Of a stretch of 64,000 nucleotides of DNA, positions 43,990-56,454 are shown one piece after another (the stretch's first letter is position 1; every line of letters begins with the position of its first letter). Below the pieces are notes generated by a model that did no database searches, had not been told where the DNA came from, and saw nothing but the letters and a program-made list of their open reading frames with translations. This DNA comes from Gaeumannomyces sp. JS-464 (taxonomy: Eukaryota > Ascomycota > Sordariomycetes > Magnaporthales > Magnaporthaceae), in contig NGZR01000005.1 of the NCBI GenBank assembly GCA_002197995.1, positions 1,054,001 through 1,118,000 of the forward strand, written 5' to 3'. The position numbers and the translations under genes are program-made.

Positions 43990-46900
43990 ATTTTTGCTAA
44001 CCTTTTCGTAGGTGCCTTTATCGATACTTTTGTAAAGCCTTTTGGCAATTCTTAAGGTTAATTTCATTTTCCCACGTGTTTTCCTCGTAACCGTACTTTT
44101 TCCACTTAATTAGGTACTTTTTAAGCCTATTCTTTAGCTTATAGTCCAAAATCTTTTCGATTTCGTATTTTTATTCCGGGTCGATTTCCACTAACTTATC
44201 GCTTTTAAAACCCGGTAACGCTAATTTAAATAGGGAAATATAAAAAACCGGGTGGGATTTTATAGTTAGTAGTAGTTAAAGTTTATAATTTACGTCCGAA
44301 ACCTTTTTTAATACCTTAAACGGTCCCAATTTTTTATGGTTTAGTTTATCGCTTAGTCGTTTCGTTTTAATATTTCGTCGAAAAAGGTAAACGCTATTCC
44401 CTTTTTTAAAAATCGGTTCCTCGATCCTTTTTTTATTTGCTTAAATAGCTATGCGATACCGTAGCTTTTTTAGCTTTATTTGGAGGTATTTATGCAATTT
44501 GGTAAGCTTCGTTACTTATATTTCCGCTATTAAGGTATATTTTCCTACTTTAGGTTTTTTATACGCTGTAAGCGTAAACCCGTAGTTCGCATAAAACGGT
44601 ATAATTCCTATGCTTTTATAAATTAAGCTATTATAAGCGAATTGGGCTATAAGAAATAGTTATACCTAATCGTTTTGTTTATAATTAACGTAGTAACGTA
44701 AATATTGCTTTATGGTTTAATTCGTCCGCTTCGTTTGTCCATTTGTTTAAAGGTAGTAAACCGTAAATAAGGAATGCTTAGCTTTTAGTAAAGCTATAAG
44801 CCCTTTCCAAAACTTGCTTATAAATAGCTTATTTTTATCCGTAATTAAACGGTTTAGCGTACCGTGCTCCGCTATTACGTGCTTAATAAAAACGTACGCT
44901 AACTCGGTAGCGTTACTGCTTTTTTTATACGGTAAAAATAAGGTATACTTAGTAAGCCTATCCACTATTACTAATACATTATCGTACTTTGCTTTAATTA
45001 TCGGTTTTTTAAATTGGGGAAGTTTAATAACGAAGTTTATGGTAATTTTTTACTATACTTCGTTTAGCGCTAGCAATAGTTATAAAAGCCTATAAGGCTT
45101 ATGCCTATTAGCTTTGTTTTTGGCACAACTTTCGCAATCTTTTATTGCGTTTTATACTTCGGCTTGAATTTTTACGAACCCGTAATATTATTGCAGCCGT
45201 TTTTATGTTTTTTTTTACGTTTTAATAGCCGTATATTAGCTAGTTATAAATTTGTTGGATTTTTTTTAAGGTCCAAACTTTTCCTTACCGAACCGTTTTA
45301 GCGAGCATTTTTTATGCCGAAATTAAAAATCCGTTTGGTTTTTCCGCTAAAATTACTCGTATTTCCTTAAATACTATAACTTAATAGTTCGGTTATTAGT
45401 TTAAAGCGTTCGCCCGGCCGTTTTCCGACCTTTTCCGGTACTTAATCCGGATATCGTAGTTTTGCAAAAACTCGCTTTAACGAATTTATCGCTTATTTAA
45501 GTTTTTGCTTATAGTAAAATGCGTTAGGTTTTTATAGTTCGTATATACCATAACCTAATGTTTCGCTTTATAAAAGTATAACCGCCATTTTTCGAATGCT
45601 CGGATTATCGCTAAAAGTTTTTTATCGTGGATTTGGTAGTTTAACTTAGGTCCATTTAGCTTTTGCGAAAAAAACGCGCAAAGGTGCAACCGTTTCTAAT
45701 CGTTTCGCTATCCGAGTTAGCCGCTAATCGCGTAATCCAACGCGTCGGTTTTAACCTTAAAAGGTTTTTCTAAGTTTAAAAGTTTTAATATTAGTTCTTT
45801 TAATACGGCGTTTTGTAATTGTTCGAAAGCTTTTTATTTTTGCCTTCCCTAATAAAATTGGTGGTCGTTTTTGGTAAGGTTTGTAAATGGTATAGCGACT
45901 TTGCTATAACCACGGATAAACCGTTTGTAAAAATTTAAAAACCTTAAAAACCCTCGTATTTCCGTAACGTTTTTAAATATAAGCCATTCCTTAATTTCTT
46001 TAACTTTTTTGGGGTTTATGCAAACCTGTCCGGGTGTAACCATAAACCTTAAAAAAGCGACTTTTTGCGAGTGCCATTCGCATTTTTTTAGTTTAACGAG
46101 GAGTTTTGCGTTAAATAACTTTTAAAGCACTTTATGCACGTATTATTTGTGCTTTTCCATCGTTTTCGAGAAAATTAAAATATCGTCCAAGTATGCGAGG
46201 ATAAAAATGTCGAAGTATTCGCGTAATATATAGTTAATTATCCTTTGGAACGTAGCTAATGCGTTAATAAGCCCGAAGGTTATTACTAAAAATTCGTAGT
46301 ATTTAAACCTTATTTTAAAAGTTGTAAGCCACTTTTAGCCCTTTTTAATCCGTATTAAGCTATAAGCTTTCCGTAGGTTTAAAGCTGTAAAATATTAGGC
46401 TTTGCCGAACTTATCGCGCAATTTATCGATAAAAGGCAAAAAATACCGGTTTTTAATTGTAACCTCGTTTAGCGGGGGGTAGTTAACGCATATTCGTTCC
46501 GTCCCGTTTTTTTTTTTATAGGATTCCATATTTTATTAAAAAATCGAAAGGTTTAATATGTCCCTTTCGTAAGTTTTCCTCCAATTGTTTTTTTAGCACT
46601 TCCTATTGCCGAAAGCTAAACTGGTATAGCTTTTAGTACTTAAGTTGCGTTTTTAGCTTAAGTTTAATTTCCAGGTCGAACGGTTTATGTTTAGGAAGCA
46701 CCGTTTTTAGGTTTTTCCGAAACAATTTCTCGTATTTGTGGTATTTTTTCGGAATATTCGCGAGCCGTTTTTTAATGTTAATTGGATTGTTTTAATCGCT
46801 TTCCGCTTTAAATAATCGCGTATTCGTCGATGCTAAATGTAAAAATGGATACCAAGTTTTATTACCGTTATAACCTTTTTTCGTTGCTTTTTATGCTTAC

Positions 46901-48200
46901 GGTTTAAGGTTCGTAATTAATAAACCGTTTTAGTTACTCGTGGCTTTTCCTATTAAACTTAGCCGGTGGTTTAATTTATCCGTGGGTTATTTTTTCTAAA
47001 CCAAGGGATTTCGAAAATTACATTTCCTTTTTTTTTTTAGTTTATCCAATATAATAATAACGTTTTCCCCATTCCGGGTACGTAATGTTACTAGTTATAT
47101 TTTTCGGTCGATTTATCCCTTATTATAAGCGATAAGTATTTTTTTAACCGTTTTTAATTAATACGGTTAATGTTTCCGTTTCGTGGGAATTTTACACCGT
47201 TTAACCGTTTACGGCGATACGTAATCGCTTTATACTTCGCAATCGATTATTACCTTAACCTTTTTCCTTTAATATTCCATTCGGAATGTTAATAGGTCGT
47301 ATAGTTAATTCGATTTTGCTATTGCGAGGGTTTTTGTCGGTTTTTTTTATTTTCCATTCCGTGCCTTTTGCTTAAGTAGTTCGTTTAATTTTTTAGTAAA
47401 AGAACGAATACCGCACGTTCGTCCTTTTGTCCGGGTTAAACGGTACGTACGCTCGCGCGATCCTTTAACTAAACTTCCGCTTTTTATGCCATATGCTTTT
47501 TGGCATTTCGCTAAACCACGATAAAAGTTAGCCGTTATTTCCGTTCGCTGGGATAGCGTAACATAACGGGCTATTTGGGTGTTTTAAAACTTTAACGTTT
47601 TAAAATACCGAAATATTAAAAAGCGTAAAAGCGTATTGGTTTTTTTAGTTTGCCTACTTTTCGCGAACCATAAGTACGAAGGTTTCGCCGCTCGGGCTTT
47701 TCGCCCGTTTTTAAAACTCGGCCGTTTCGAAATTTTAACCATTTTAGTCCATTTTAGCGTTAGTATCGGAATTTTTCGACTTTCGGAAAAGGTGTGTTTA
47801 GCTTAAGGGCTTTTTTTTTCCGCCGCGCCATTTGCTAAAGTTGCTCCCTTTTAAGTCCCGCGAAAAGCGGTATCGTTTTTTTCCTTTAAATCCTCGGGCC
47901 CGGAAACAATCCGCTATTTTCCTTCGCTATCGTATTCGAACCTCGTAGCTTTAAGCATACAAATGCTTCGTAATTTCCGAAAATACCATCCGGTAACCTC
48001 CTTATCGGATTAGTATATGGCATATAGCTTATCGTAATAACATATTTAACTAAACGCCATTTTAAAGCATAAATTTTTTATGTTAAGCTTTTTTGCGTTC
48101 GTTAAAAGTTCCTTATTTAGCGGTTATTATTTCGCTAAAAGCAATTAACTTTTATATGGCCGGCTTAGCCGCATTTAAAACATTTCCCGTTTTTTAGGTT
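43990..48200 (-). pseudogene. Copy B gag-pol: knuckle, RT, RNase H, integrase, chromodomain relic
   Basis: Minus-strand blocks in order. The CCHC knuckle KCFKCG-x-AGHIKVNC is at about 48185-48143. The reverse transcriptase core [12 protein letters not shown] has YLDD at 46193-46182. The RT end and connection follow (PKKVKEIKEWLIF, LRFLNFYKRFIRGYSKVAIP). The integrase core is DRLTKYTLFLPYKKSSNATE, LITDKNKLFISKFW at 44965-44747, with the two Asp residues of the DDE triad. The chromodomain end LIKWKKYGYEENTWE lies near 44150-44050. Chromodomain plus this order defines a chromovirus. Dozens of in-frame stops make it non-coding. Confidence 0.8.
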
Positions 48201-48299
48201 TTATTTTTGCTTTTTTTATTACCTTTGTTATTAGTAAACGGCTCCCGCCCTAAGGTTTATAAAGCCCAAATGCGTTCCGTAAACCGTAATAGGTTACTA

Positions 48300-49147
48300 T
48301 TTGGCCTTTTTTTAATTAGCTTTATTATTTTATGCCGCACTTTTAAAACCATATCCTTTTTTTTCCTATTATCGTTTATATAATTTATCGCTAATACGAA
48401 CCGCGTTTTTAACGTAATCCGTAAAAAACTTTAAACGGTTTTGCTTTGCGAGTTCGTTTTTTACGTTTTCGCGTAATTTATTATAAAAATGCAGCATTAA
48501 CGTGGCGTTGCTTTAATTAAGCTTAATGCTAATCCTTAAAAGTCCGCTACGTATTTGGCTATAAGCTTTCGCTATTTAAAAGCTAGCAAATTTCTTTCGG
48601 CGATTCGGGTTTCGTCGATTGTTCCGAACATTTTTCCGACCTTTTTTCCGAAGGTTTCGAAGTTGGCGAAAATACTTAGCTTTAGCTACTTTTTATACCT
48701 TTTTAAGGTAATTACTTTAGGTTAGCTAAAACCACTTTTTTACTTTACCGTCCAGCTTGGTAATAGCGTAGGCAAGTTTTTATTCCTCGCTTACGAATTG
48801 CTATTCGTAAAACTTAAAGTAGCTTTTGCATTCGGTAAGAAACGTTTTAAATTTGCCGTCCTCCTTTTTTGTAAAAATCCGAAAACGGAAACTTGTACGT
48901 TTTAACCGCGATAAGCGCTTTAAAGGATAGCAACTTCGTAGTAAGTTGCTTTACTTCGGCTTAGCTTTTAGCGATTTCCTTTTTTATAAGCTTAAAAAGG
49001 CTAGCCGTATTAGCGGTTTCGTTAAGGTCGTACTTAACACCGTTAAAGGTAAAAACCGTGGTTTTTTCCTTTTTAAGCTTTTTATTACTAAGTGCTATAG
49101 CTATATTATCCTCCTTTTAACGAGGTATTAAATAGGATTAGTTAAAA
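48300..49147 (-). pseudogene. Copy B gag relic
   Basis: Reverse complement is colinear with the gag regions of copies C (38674-39590) and A (41601-42533). Saturated with TpA-containing stops. Confidence 0.65.
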
Positions 49148-49576
49148 TGTTATAATTAAAGGTTTGCTTTTAAGGTAAGGCATTTTAGGGGTGGTAAAAA
49201 TAGTATCGCTAGTGCTGGTAAATAAGGGAACACGTAACTTAAAAGGATAATTTAATTGTTTGCCCCAAGGGATGCTTAGGAGCTAACTTAGGTTAATTAA
49301 TGCCGAAACCTTAGTTAAAACTACCTAAAATAGTGGGAAATCCATTTTTTATATACGCGTTGCCTTTTGCTTTGTGTTAAGTTGGATTTGTAAATTTGTG
49401 GTCCTTTTAACACAAATTTAAAAATCCTTTTAGCTTTGTGGATTTGTGGTTTTTTTAATATAAATTTAAAGATTTAGCTATGGTTACGTAACTTTACGTG
49501 TTCGGGTGCGGGGCGGGGGCACCGTTTAGGACCCTTTTCGATTTGCCGTTTTGGGGTTTGCATACTGGTCGTAATA
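49148..49576 (-). repeat. 5' LTR of copy B (429 bp)
   Basis: Carries one extra ~50 bp tandem unit (GGATTTGTGG...TTTAAA type) relative to the partner LTR at 42534-42912. Ends with GTAATA, a C-to-T change of the terminal GTAACA. Confidence 0.8.
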
Positions 49577-49622
49577 AAAAGCAGTAAAAAAGGTAAAAAT
49601 AAAACTTAAAAAACGGGAAATG

Positions 49623-49894
49623 TATTAGTAGGAGTGTTACTTTTGTTAAGTTTAAAGCCTTTCGTTGGGGGTAATAAATAAAGATTTATAAATTTGGAAA
49701 AGTTTTTTTATTATGCATAAAGAGGAAGGAGATTTAGCTATAGGAAAAGGGGTTAATAAACCTTTTTTTATTTGCGAAAAGGTTTAGGCTTTTAGGTTAC
49801 GTGGGCTTTGTAAACCTTGTAGGCTTTAGGAGCCTTTTAAGCTTCCCAAGCTTTTAAATCCCTTAAATGCATGCGCCGGAATAACTATCCGACA
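49623..49894 (+). mobile_element. Solo LTR of a different family inserted in copy A
   Basis: A 272 bp insertion with ends TATTAG (from TGTTAG) and CCGACA, flanked by the 5-bp duplication AAATG (49618-49622 and 49895-49899). The insertion is absent at the same position in copy C. It is somewhat less TpA-saturated than its surroundings, suggesting fewer genomic relatives or later arrival. Confidence 0.7.
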
Positions 49895-52800
49895 AAATGT
49901 TTTAAATGCGGCTAAACCGGCTATATTAAAATAAATTGCTTATAACGGGATAATAACCGCTAAATAATTAATTTTTAACGAACGTAAAAAAGTTCGATAT
50001 AAAAAAGATATATACCTTGGAACGGCGTTTAATTAAACGTATAATTACGACGAATTATATATTATATATTAGTTCGATAAAAAGTTACCAAATAATATCC
50101 TTAAATTTTATAAAATTGCATATTTAAAACTATAAAATTTAAATACGATAGCGAAAAAAAGCAGCGCGTCGCTTTCGGGCTTACGAATTTAAAAGGAAAA
50201 AACGATACCGCTTTTTATAAAACCTGAAAAAAAGCAATCCTAATAAACGATTTAAAAAAAAAGTAAAGCCCGAAAGGAACTTTTAAGTTAAATATACCTT
50301 TTTTAAAAGTTAAAAAATTCCGATACCGATATTAAAATGGATTAAAACAGTTAAAACTTTAAAACGACCGAGTTTTAAAAACGAGCAAAAGGTTTAAATA
50401 GCGTAACTTTTATACTTATAATTTGTAAAAGCTAAACAAATTAAAAAGATTAACGCGCTTTTACGCCTTTCGATATTTCGAAGTATTTTTAAAACGTTAA
50501 GGTTTTAAAACACCCAAATGGCTTGTTATATTACGTTACCTTAGCGGACGAAAACGACGGCTAATTTTTATCGTAATTAACGATTAATAAAAAGTTAAAT
50601 AGGTTAATTATCGGTTTAATAACGTAAACGAGTAAAAAAACGCTACGTTAATTTTTCAAAACCACTTTAGTATTAATTTAAAACATTTTAAACATTTGCA
50701 TTTGTTTTAAGCAAAAATGTATTTACAAGAAATGCAAATCCATTTATAATTAAAGCTTAAATACGATTTTTTTCCACGGAAAATGGGAAGCGAGTTTAAA
50801 GTTAAACCCCGTTTAACATTTTAATTGCTACGGTAAAACCCCCCAATCGGCAAATTTACTGCAATTTTAAAGCTAATAAGCGGTACCCGATACTATGTGT
50901 TATTAAAACGCTCGATAAAAAAATGCGAAATTGCGAAATGTAAAAACATATAATATAAAGGCGAAAGTTTAGCATTAAAAAATCGCGCGAACGTATATCC
51001 CGTTTAACACCGAACAAAAAAGACGAACGTAAAATATTCGTTCTTTTATTAAAAAATTAAAAAAACCACCCGAACGGAAAGCACGAAATGGAAAAAAAAA
51101 AAACCCGATAAAAACCTTCGCGATAGTAAAATCGAATTAACCGTATAACCTATTAACATTTCGAATGGAATATTAAAAAAAAGTTAAAATAATAATCGAT
51201 TACGAAATATAAAGCGATTATATATCGTTATAAACGGTTAAACGGTATAAAATCCTTACGAATTAAAAACGTTAACCGTACTAATTAAAAACGGTCGAAA
51301 AAATACCTATCGCTTATAATAAAAAATACATTAACCGAAAAATACACTTAATAATATTACGCACTCGAAATGGGGAAAACGTTACTATTATATTAAATAA
51401 ATTAAATATAAAAAAAGGAAACGTTATTTTCGGGATTTTTTAGGTTAAAAAAATAATTTACGGATAAATTAGGTTAATAATTAAGTTTAATAAGAAAAGT
51501 TACAAATAATTAAAACGGTTTACTAATTACGAACTTTAAACCGTAAATATAAAAAGTAATAAAAAAAGGTTATAACGGTAATAAAATTTAGTAATCCATT
51601 TTCGCATTTAGCATTAACAAATATACGATTATTTAAAGTAAAAAGCGGTTAAAATAACTAAACCAATATTAAAAAACGGTTTGCGAATATTCCAAAAAAA
51701 ATATTATAAATACGAAAAATTGTTTAAAAAAAACCTAAAAAACGGTATTTCCCGAATATAAACCGTTCAACTTTAAAATTAAACTTAAATTAAATACGTA
51801 GTTTAAATACCAAAAGCTGTATTAATTTAGCTTTTAATAATAAAAGGTGTTAAAAAAACAGTTAAAAAAATTTTACGAAAGGGATATATTAAACCTTTCG
51901 ATTTTTTAATAAAGTACGGGATTTTATAAAAAAGGAAAAAACAACGGAACGGAACGAATATGCATTAATTACCGCTTATTAAATAAAACTACGATTAAAA
52001 ATCGATATCCTTTGCGTTTTATTAACGAATTACGCGATAAGCTCGGCAAAGCTTAATATTTTACGGTTTTAAACTTACGAAAAGCTTATAATTTAATACG
52101 GATTAAAAAAGGCCAAAACTGGCTTACGGCTTTTAAAATAAAGTTTAAATGCTACGAATTTTTAGTAATAACTTTCGGGTTTACTAATGTATTAACTACG
52201 TTTTAAAGGATAATTTACCATATATTACGCGAATATTTTAACGTTTTCGTTTTCGCGTATTTAAACGATATTTTAATTTTTTCGAAAACGATGGAAAAAT
52301 ATAAATAGCACGTATATAAAATGCTTTAAAAGCTATTTAATGCAAAGTTTTTTATTAAGCTAAAAAAAGTGCGAATAGCATTCGTAAAAAGTTGCTTTTT
52401 TAAAGTTTATAATTACATTTAAACAAATTTGTATAAATTTTAAAAAAGTTGAAAAAGTTAAAAAATGGCTTATATTTAAAAACGTTACGAAAGTATAAAA
52501 GTTCTTAAGGTTTTTAAACTTTCATAAACGGTTTATTCGTAATTATAACAAAATTGCCATATTATTTACGAACTTTACTAAAAATAACCACTAGTTTTAT
52601 TAGGAAAGGCAAAATAAAAAGCTTTTAAATAATTACGGAACGCCGTATTAAAAAAACCAATATTAATATTTCCAAACTTAAAAAAACCTTTCGAAATTAA
52701 AATTAACGCGTCGAATTACGCGATCGGCGGCTAACTTGGATAGCGAAAGGACTAAAAACAGTTGCACTTTTATACGTTCTTTTCGTAAAAGCTAAATAAA

Positions 52801-54460
52801 CCTAAATTAAATTACTAAATTTATAATAAAAAACTTTTAACAATTATTCGAGCATTAGAAAAATGGCGACCGTACTTTTATAAAACGAAATACCAAATTA
52901 TAATATATATAAACTATAAAAACCTAACATATTTTACTATTAGTAAAAACTTAAATAAATGATAGGTTTATTAAAGCGAATTTTTGCAAAATTACGATAT
53001 CCGGATCGAATACCGGAAAAAGTCGGAAAACGGCTAAGCGAATGCTTTAAACTAACGATCGAACTATTAGGTTGTAATACCCGAGGAAATACGAGTAATT
53101 TTAACGAAAAAACTAAACGGATTTTTAGTTTTAGCATAAAAAATACTTATTAAAACGGTCCGGTAAAAAAAAGTTTGGATTTTAAAAAAAATCTAACAGG
53201 TTTATAACCAGCTGGTATACGGCTATTAAAGCGTAAAAAAACGTGGAAACGGTTATAACAATATTACGGGTTCGTAAAAACTTAAGTCGAAATATAAAAC
53301 GTAATAAAGGATTGCGAAAGTTATGCTAAAAATAAAGCCAATAGGTATAAACCATACGGGTTATTATAACCCTTATTAGCACCGAACGGAGCATAGCAAA
53401 AAGTTATTATAAATTTCGTTATTAAGCTTTTTTTAATTTAAAAAACTAATAATTAAAGCGAAATACGACAATATACTAGTAATAGTAAACAGGTTTACCA
53501 AATACGCTTTATTTTTACCGTATAAAAAAAGCAATAATGCTACTAAGCTAGCGTATATTTTTATTAAATACGCGATAGCGGAATACGGCACGCCGAACCG
53601 TTTAATTACGGATAAAAATAAGCTGTTTATAAGCAAGTTTTGGAAAGGGTTTATAGCTTTGTTAAAAGCCGAGCATTCCTTATTTACGGTTTACCACTTT
53701 TAAATAAACGAATAAATAAAGCGAACGAATTAAACTATAAGGTAATATTTACGTTATTACGTTAATTATAAATAAAACGATTATATATAATTACTTTTTA
53801 CAGTTTAATTCGCTTATAACAGTTTAATTTACGAAAGCATAAAAATTATACCGTTTTATGCGAATTACAGGCTTACGCTTACAACGTATAAAAAACCTAG
53901 GGTAAGAAAACATGCTTTGGTAGCGGAAATACAAATAACGAAATTTACCAAATTATATAAACACTTGCAAATAAAGCTAAAAAAAACTACGGCATTATAT
54001 AGCCATTTAAACAAATAAAAAAAGGATTAAAAACCGACTTTTAAAAAGGGAAATAGCGTTTATTTTTTTCGACGCAATATTAAAACAAAACGATTAAGCG
54101 ATAAGTTAAACTATAAAAACCTAAACCCTTTTAAAATATTAAAAAGGTTTCGGACGTAAATTACAAACTTCGATTACCGCTAACCATAAAATCCCACCCG
54201 GTTTTTTATTTCCCTATTCGAATTAGCGCTACCAGGCTTTAAAAGCGACGAATTAATAAAAGTTAACTTAAAATAAAAGTACAAAATTAAAGAAATTTTA
54301 AACCATAAGCTAAAAAACAGGCTTAAAAGTACTTAATTAAATGGAAAAAGTACGGTTATAAGGAAAACACGTGGGAAAAAGCAACTAACTTTATAAATTG
54401 TTAAAAAGCTTTAACGAAATACCGGTAAAAGCACTTATAAAAAGTTAGCAAAAGCAAAAG
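49895..54460 (+). pseudogene. Copy A gag end, pol and chromodomain relic
   Basis: Zinc knuckle KCFKCG-x-TGYIKINC starts near 49895, with Tyr in place of the knuckle His (CAT to TAT). The reverse transcriptase reads [12 protein letters not shown] at about 52255-52290, with Asn replacing the first catalytic Asp (YLND at 52258-52269). The integrase block TKYALFLPYKKSNNATKLAY, LITDKNKLFISKFW is at about 53480-53640, and the chromodomain KYLIKWKKYGYKENTWEK at about 54330-54390. Stops are frequent in all frames. Confidence 0.75.
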
Positions 54461-54512
54461 TAATTAGGAAACTAATCGGCGAAAACTCGATAATCGGGTT
54501 TTTAGCAATAGT

Positions 54513-55240
54513 TATGCCGAAATTCGAACTTAAAACCTCGGCAGGAAAATTAAAGCCACATTTAATGCGCTATAAAACCCAAAAAAGTTGTTAAAAAATG
54601 CACGGCTTACTGGAACTAAATAAAGTAAAAAGGTTTGTTACGAACGGTTAAAAAAAGGCACTATTATAATAGCACTACCGGCTAGCGATAATATTATTAT
54701 AATAAACGAACCTGCTAAAAATCGAACTTGCAACTTCGGCAAAAAAGGATTAAAGCTACACCTAATGTGCTACGGGTTTTGTAAAAGCGTTAAGGAAGGA
54801 ACAACTTACAGGAGTTAAAAAAGGCAAACAAATCCAAATTAGGATTAACCCCGCGAATTTACTAATCGAAAGAAACGGTAAAAGCTACGAATGGCCCAAA
54901 CTGCGAGGCAGCTTAGTAAACCTCCCGGTCGGCTTCCTCCCGCTCGATACGCTCCAATTCCTCCACCGAATTAATACTACGGCGTACCACGCGCATTATT
55001 TTTTTTAACCATATTTGTTTTTATTTTTAAAAACGGAAAACTTTTTCCTCCGCCTTTTTTAATTCGGCTTTAAACTTAAAATGCTGCATAACGATATTTC
55101 GAAGCTTTATAAACGAAGGTTTTAAAACATCGCACTTTAATCGGTTAATTTGAAAGGATTTTAGCGTTAACCAACGTGCTATCGATAGCTTTAATGCAGT
55201 TTTAAAAAGCATTTTGCACCTTCGCGCGCTTGCGAATTGG
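54513..55240 (-). other. 3' module of copy A: tRNA-like repeats and antisense coiled-coil relic
   Basis: On the minus strand, from right: NCIKAIDSTLVNAKILS, AELKKAEEKVFRF, KIMRVVRRSINSVEELER, then GVNPNLDLFAFFN (homologous to the ORF at 43286-43591), then two tRNA-like units (54775-54727 and 54575-54513). Order and strand relative to pol are the same as in copy B. Confidence 0.5.
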
Positions 55241-56454
55241 TTTAAAAAAGTCGGGAGCTTTTAGCAACGTTACAACCGCCGTATGCAGCTTTACCATAGC
55301 CCGAAGCGCTTTATAAAAATGCCGGTACGTTAATATTAACGCTATGTTTAAACCAGTAGGTTATAGCTTTTAACGAGGCTTTTTAAACATAAATATATAA
55401 AAAAGCGGCGATTTTTTGCTTTTTTTTAAAAACCTAACGAAAGCTTTTTAAAGCCGTATAATTTTTAAACCAATTGCAAAAACTGCGGAACGTGCTTTTA
55501 TACATGCGAAAAAGGTTAAAAAATTGCACGGCGCTTTTTATTAGCAGGGAGCAAATCACCTCTTCGCCGGCATTTAAAAAAGGGTGTTAAAATTCGTAAA
55601 TAGCGTTATTGGCGCCCAGGCGGGTAAAAAGGGTAATAACGCCCGCGGTTTGCATGCAAAATAAAGGAAAGCACGCCGGCGAGCTTAAAAAGATTTGTTA
55701 GCAGTAAATAGTTAAATAAACCGGCGAAAAGCTATAAAATTAACGTTAAATATAATTAAACTGCTTTTCGGCGGTTAAATGTTTTAAAAAATGCACAAAT
55801 TGGCAAATAAACAATTATTAATTAGGATACATTGTTTTTTAGCTGTTAACCGTGTTAACGGCTGTTTATTAACAGGAACGGATTTACGCCGGGGTTATGC
55901 AAGGATTTAAAAAGCCGCATTAACGAAATCCAAGGCCCTAGCAAAAAAGGTACTTTTAATAAACCTTAGGCGGTTATTTAAGCGGTTATTTCCAAGGTTT
56001 TAATAATCCCGTTAACCGTTTAACAAGTGTTAATTAAATTTGTGTATGTTAACAGTTTAAAACGAACACGGTTTAAAAATGTGGCCCCCGCTGTCGCTTA
56101 GGAAATGCTAAGGTCCTGCGCGATTAGCAACCAAAATGGTTTTAGGTCCTTCCCCCCTTCGTATATTCGACCAGGAGGCTTAAAATCCTTTGTTTATGCT
56201 ATCGCGAAGCGTATTTACAAAACCGGACTCCCCGGGCTGCCTATTGCCAGGCAGGATAACGGCTTACGGTTAGTGCTAATTATTTGTTCTTTTTCCTTTT
56301 CTTTCACTTTGTTTGCTCGTTTTCCTTTTCCGTCCTCCCCTTTTCCGTCCTCCTTTTTTCTTTCCTTTCCTTCGCCTTTTCCTATGTTACTCCTTATTTC
56401 CTCACCCTTTCCCGTACCTATAGATATATCCGTTAACATTAAAAATAATATCAA
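55241..56454. other. RIP-degraded AT-rich sequence, unassigned
   Basis: No family recognised. The minus strand has short coding-like fragments (VICSLLIKSAVQFFNLFRMY) that may extend the antisense relic. Expected position for the 3' LTR of copy A, but none is visible. 56280-56400 is a CT-rich tract. Confidence 0.4.

Larger units (their letters stand above)
42534..49576 (-). mobile_element. Ty3/Gypsy chromovirus copy B, full length, inverted, nested in copy A
   Basis: A 7,043 bp element with both LTRs, flanked by the 5-bp duplication AAAAG (42529-42533 and 49577-49581). It lies inside gag of copy A; removing B and one AAAAG restores colinearity with copy C. Order on the minus strand: LTR, gag, CCHC knuckle, protease/RT/RNase H, integrase, chromodomain, 3' module, polypurine tract, LTR. 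It is less damaged than A: it keeps the knuckle His and a YLDD reverse transcriptase motif, but stops are everywhere. Confidence 0.85.
41155..55240 (+). mobile_element. Ty3/Gypsy chromovirus copy A, interrupted by copy B and a solo LTR
   Basis: Its 5' LTR is 41155-41600 and its gag 41601-42533. Sequence resumes after copy B at 49582 with the rest of gag, zinc knuckle, pol and chromodomain (to about 54440), then a 3' module to about 55240. No 3' LTR is recognisable, so the right end is truncated or eroded. RIP has removed nearly all coding capacity. Insertion was into the pogo HTH relic. Confidence 0.75.
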
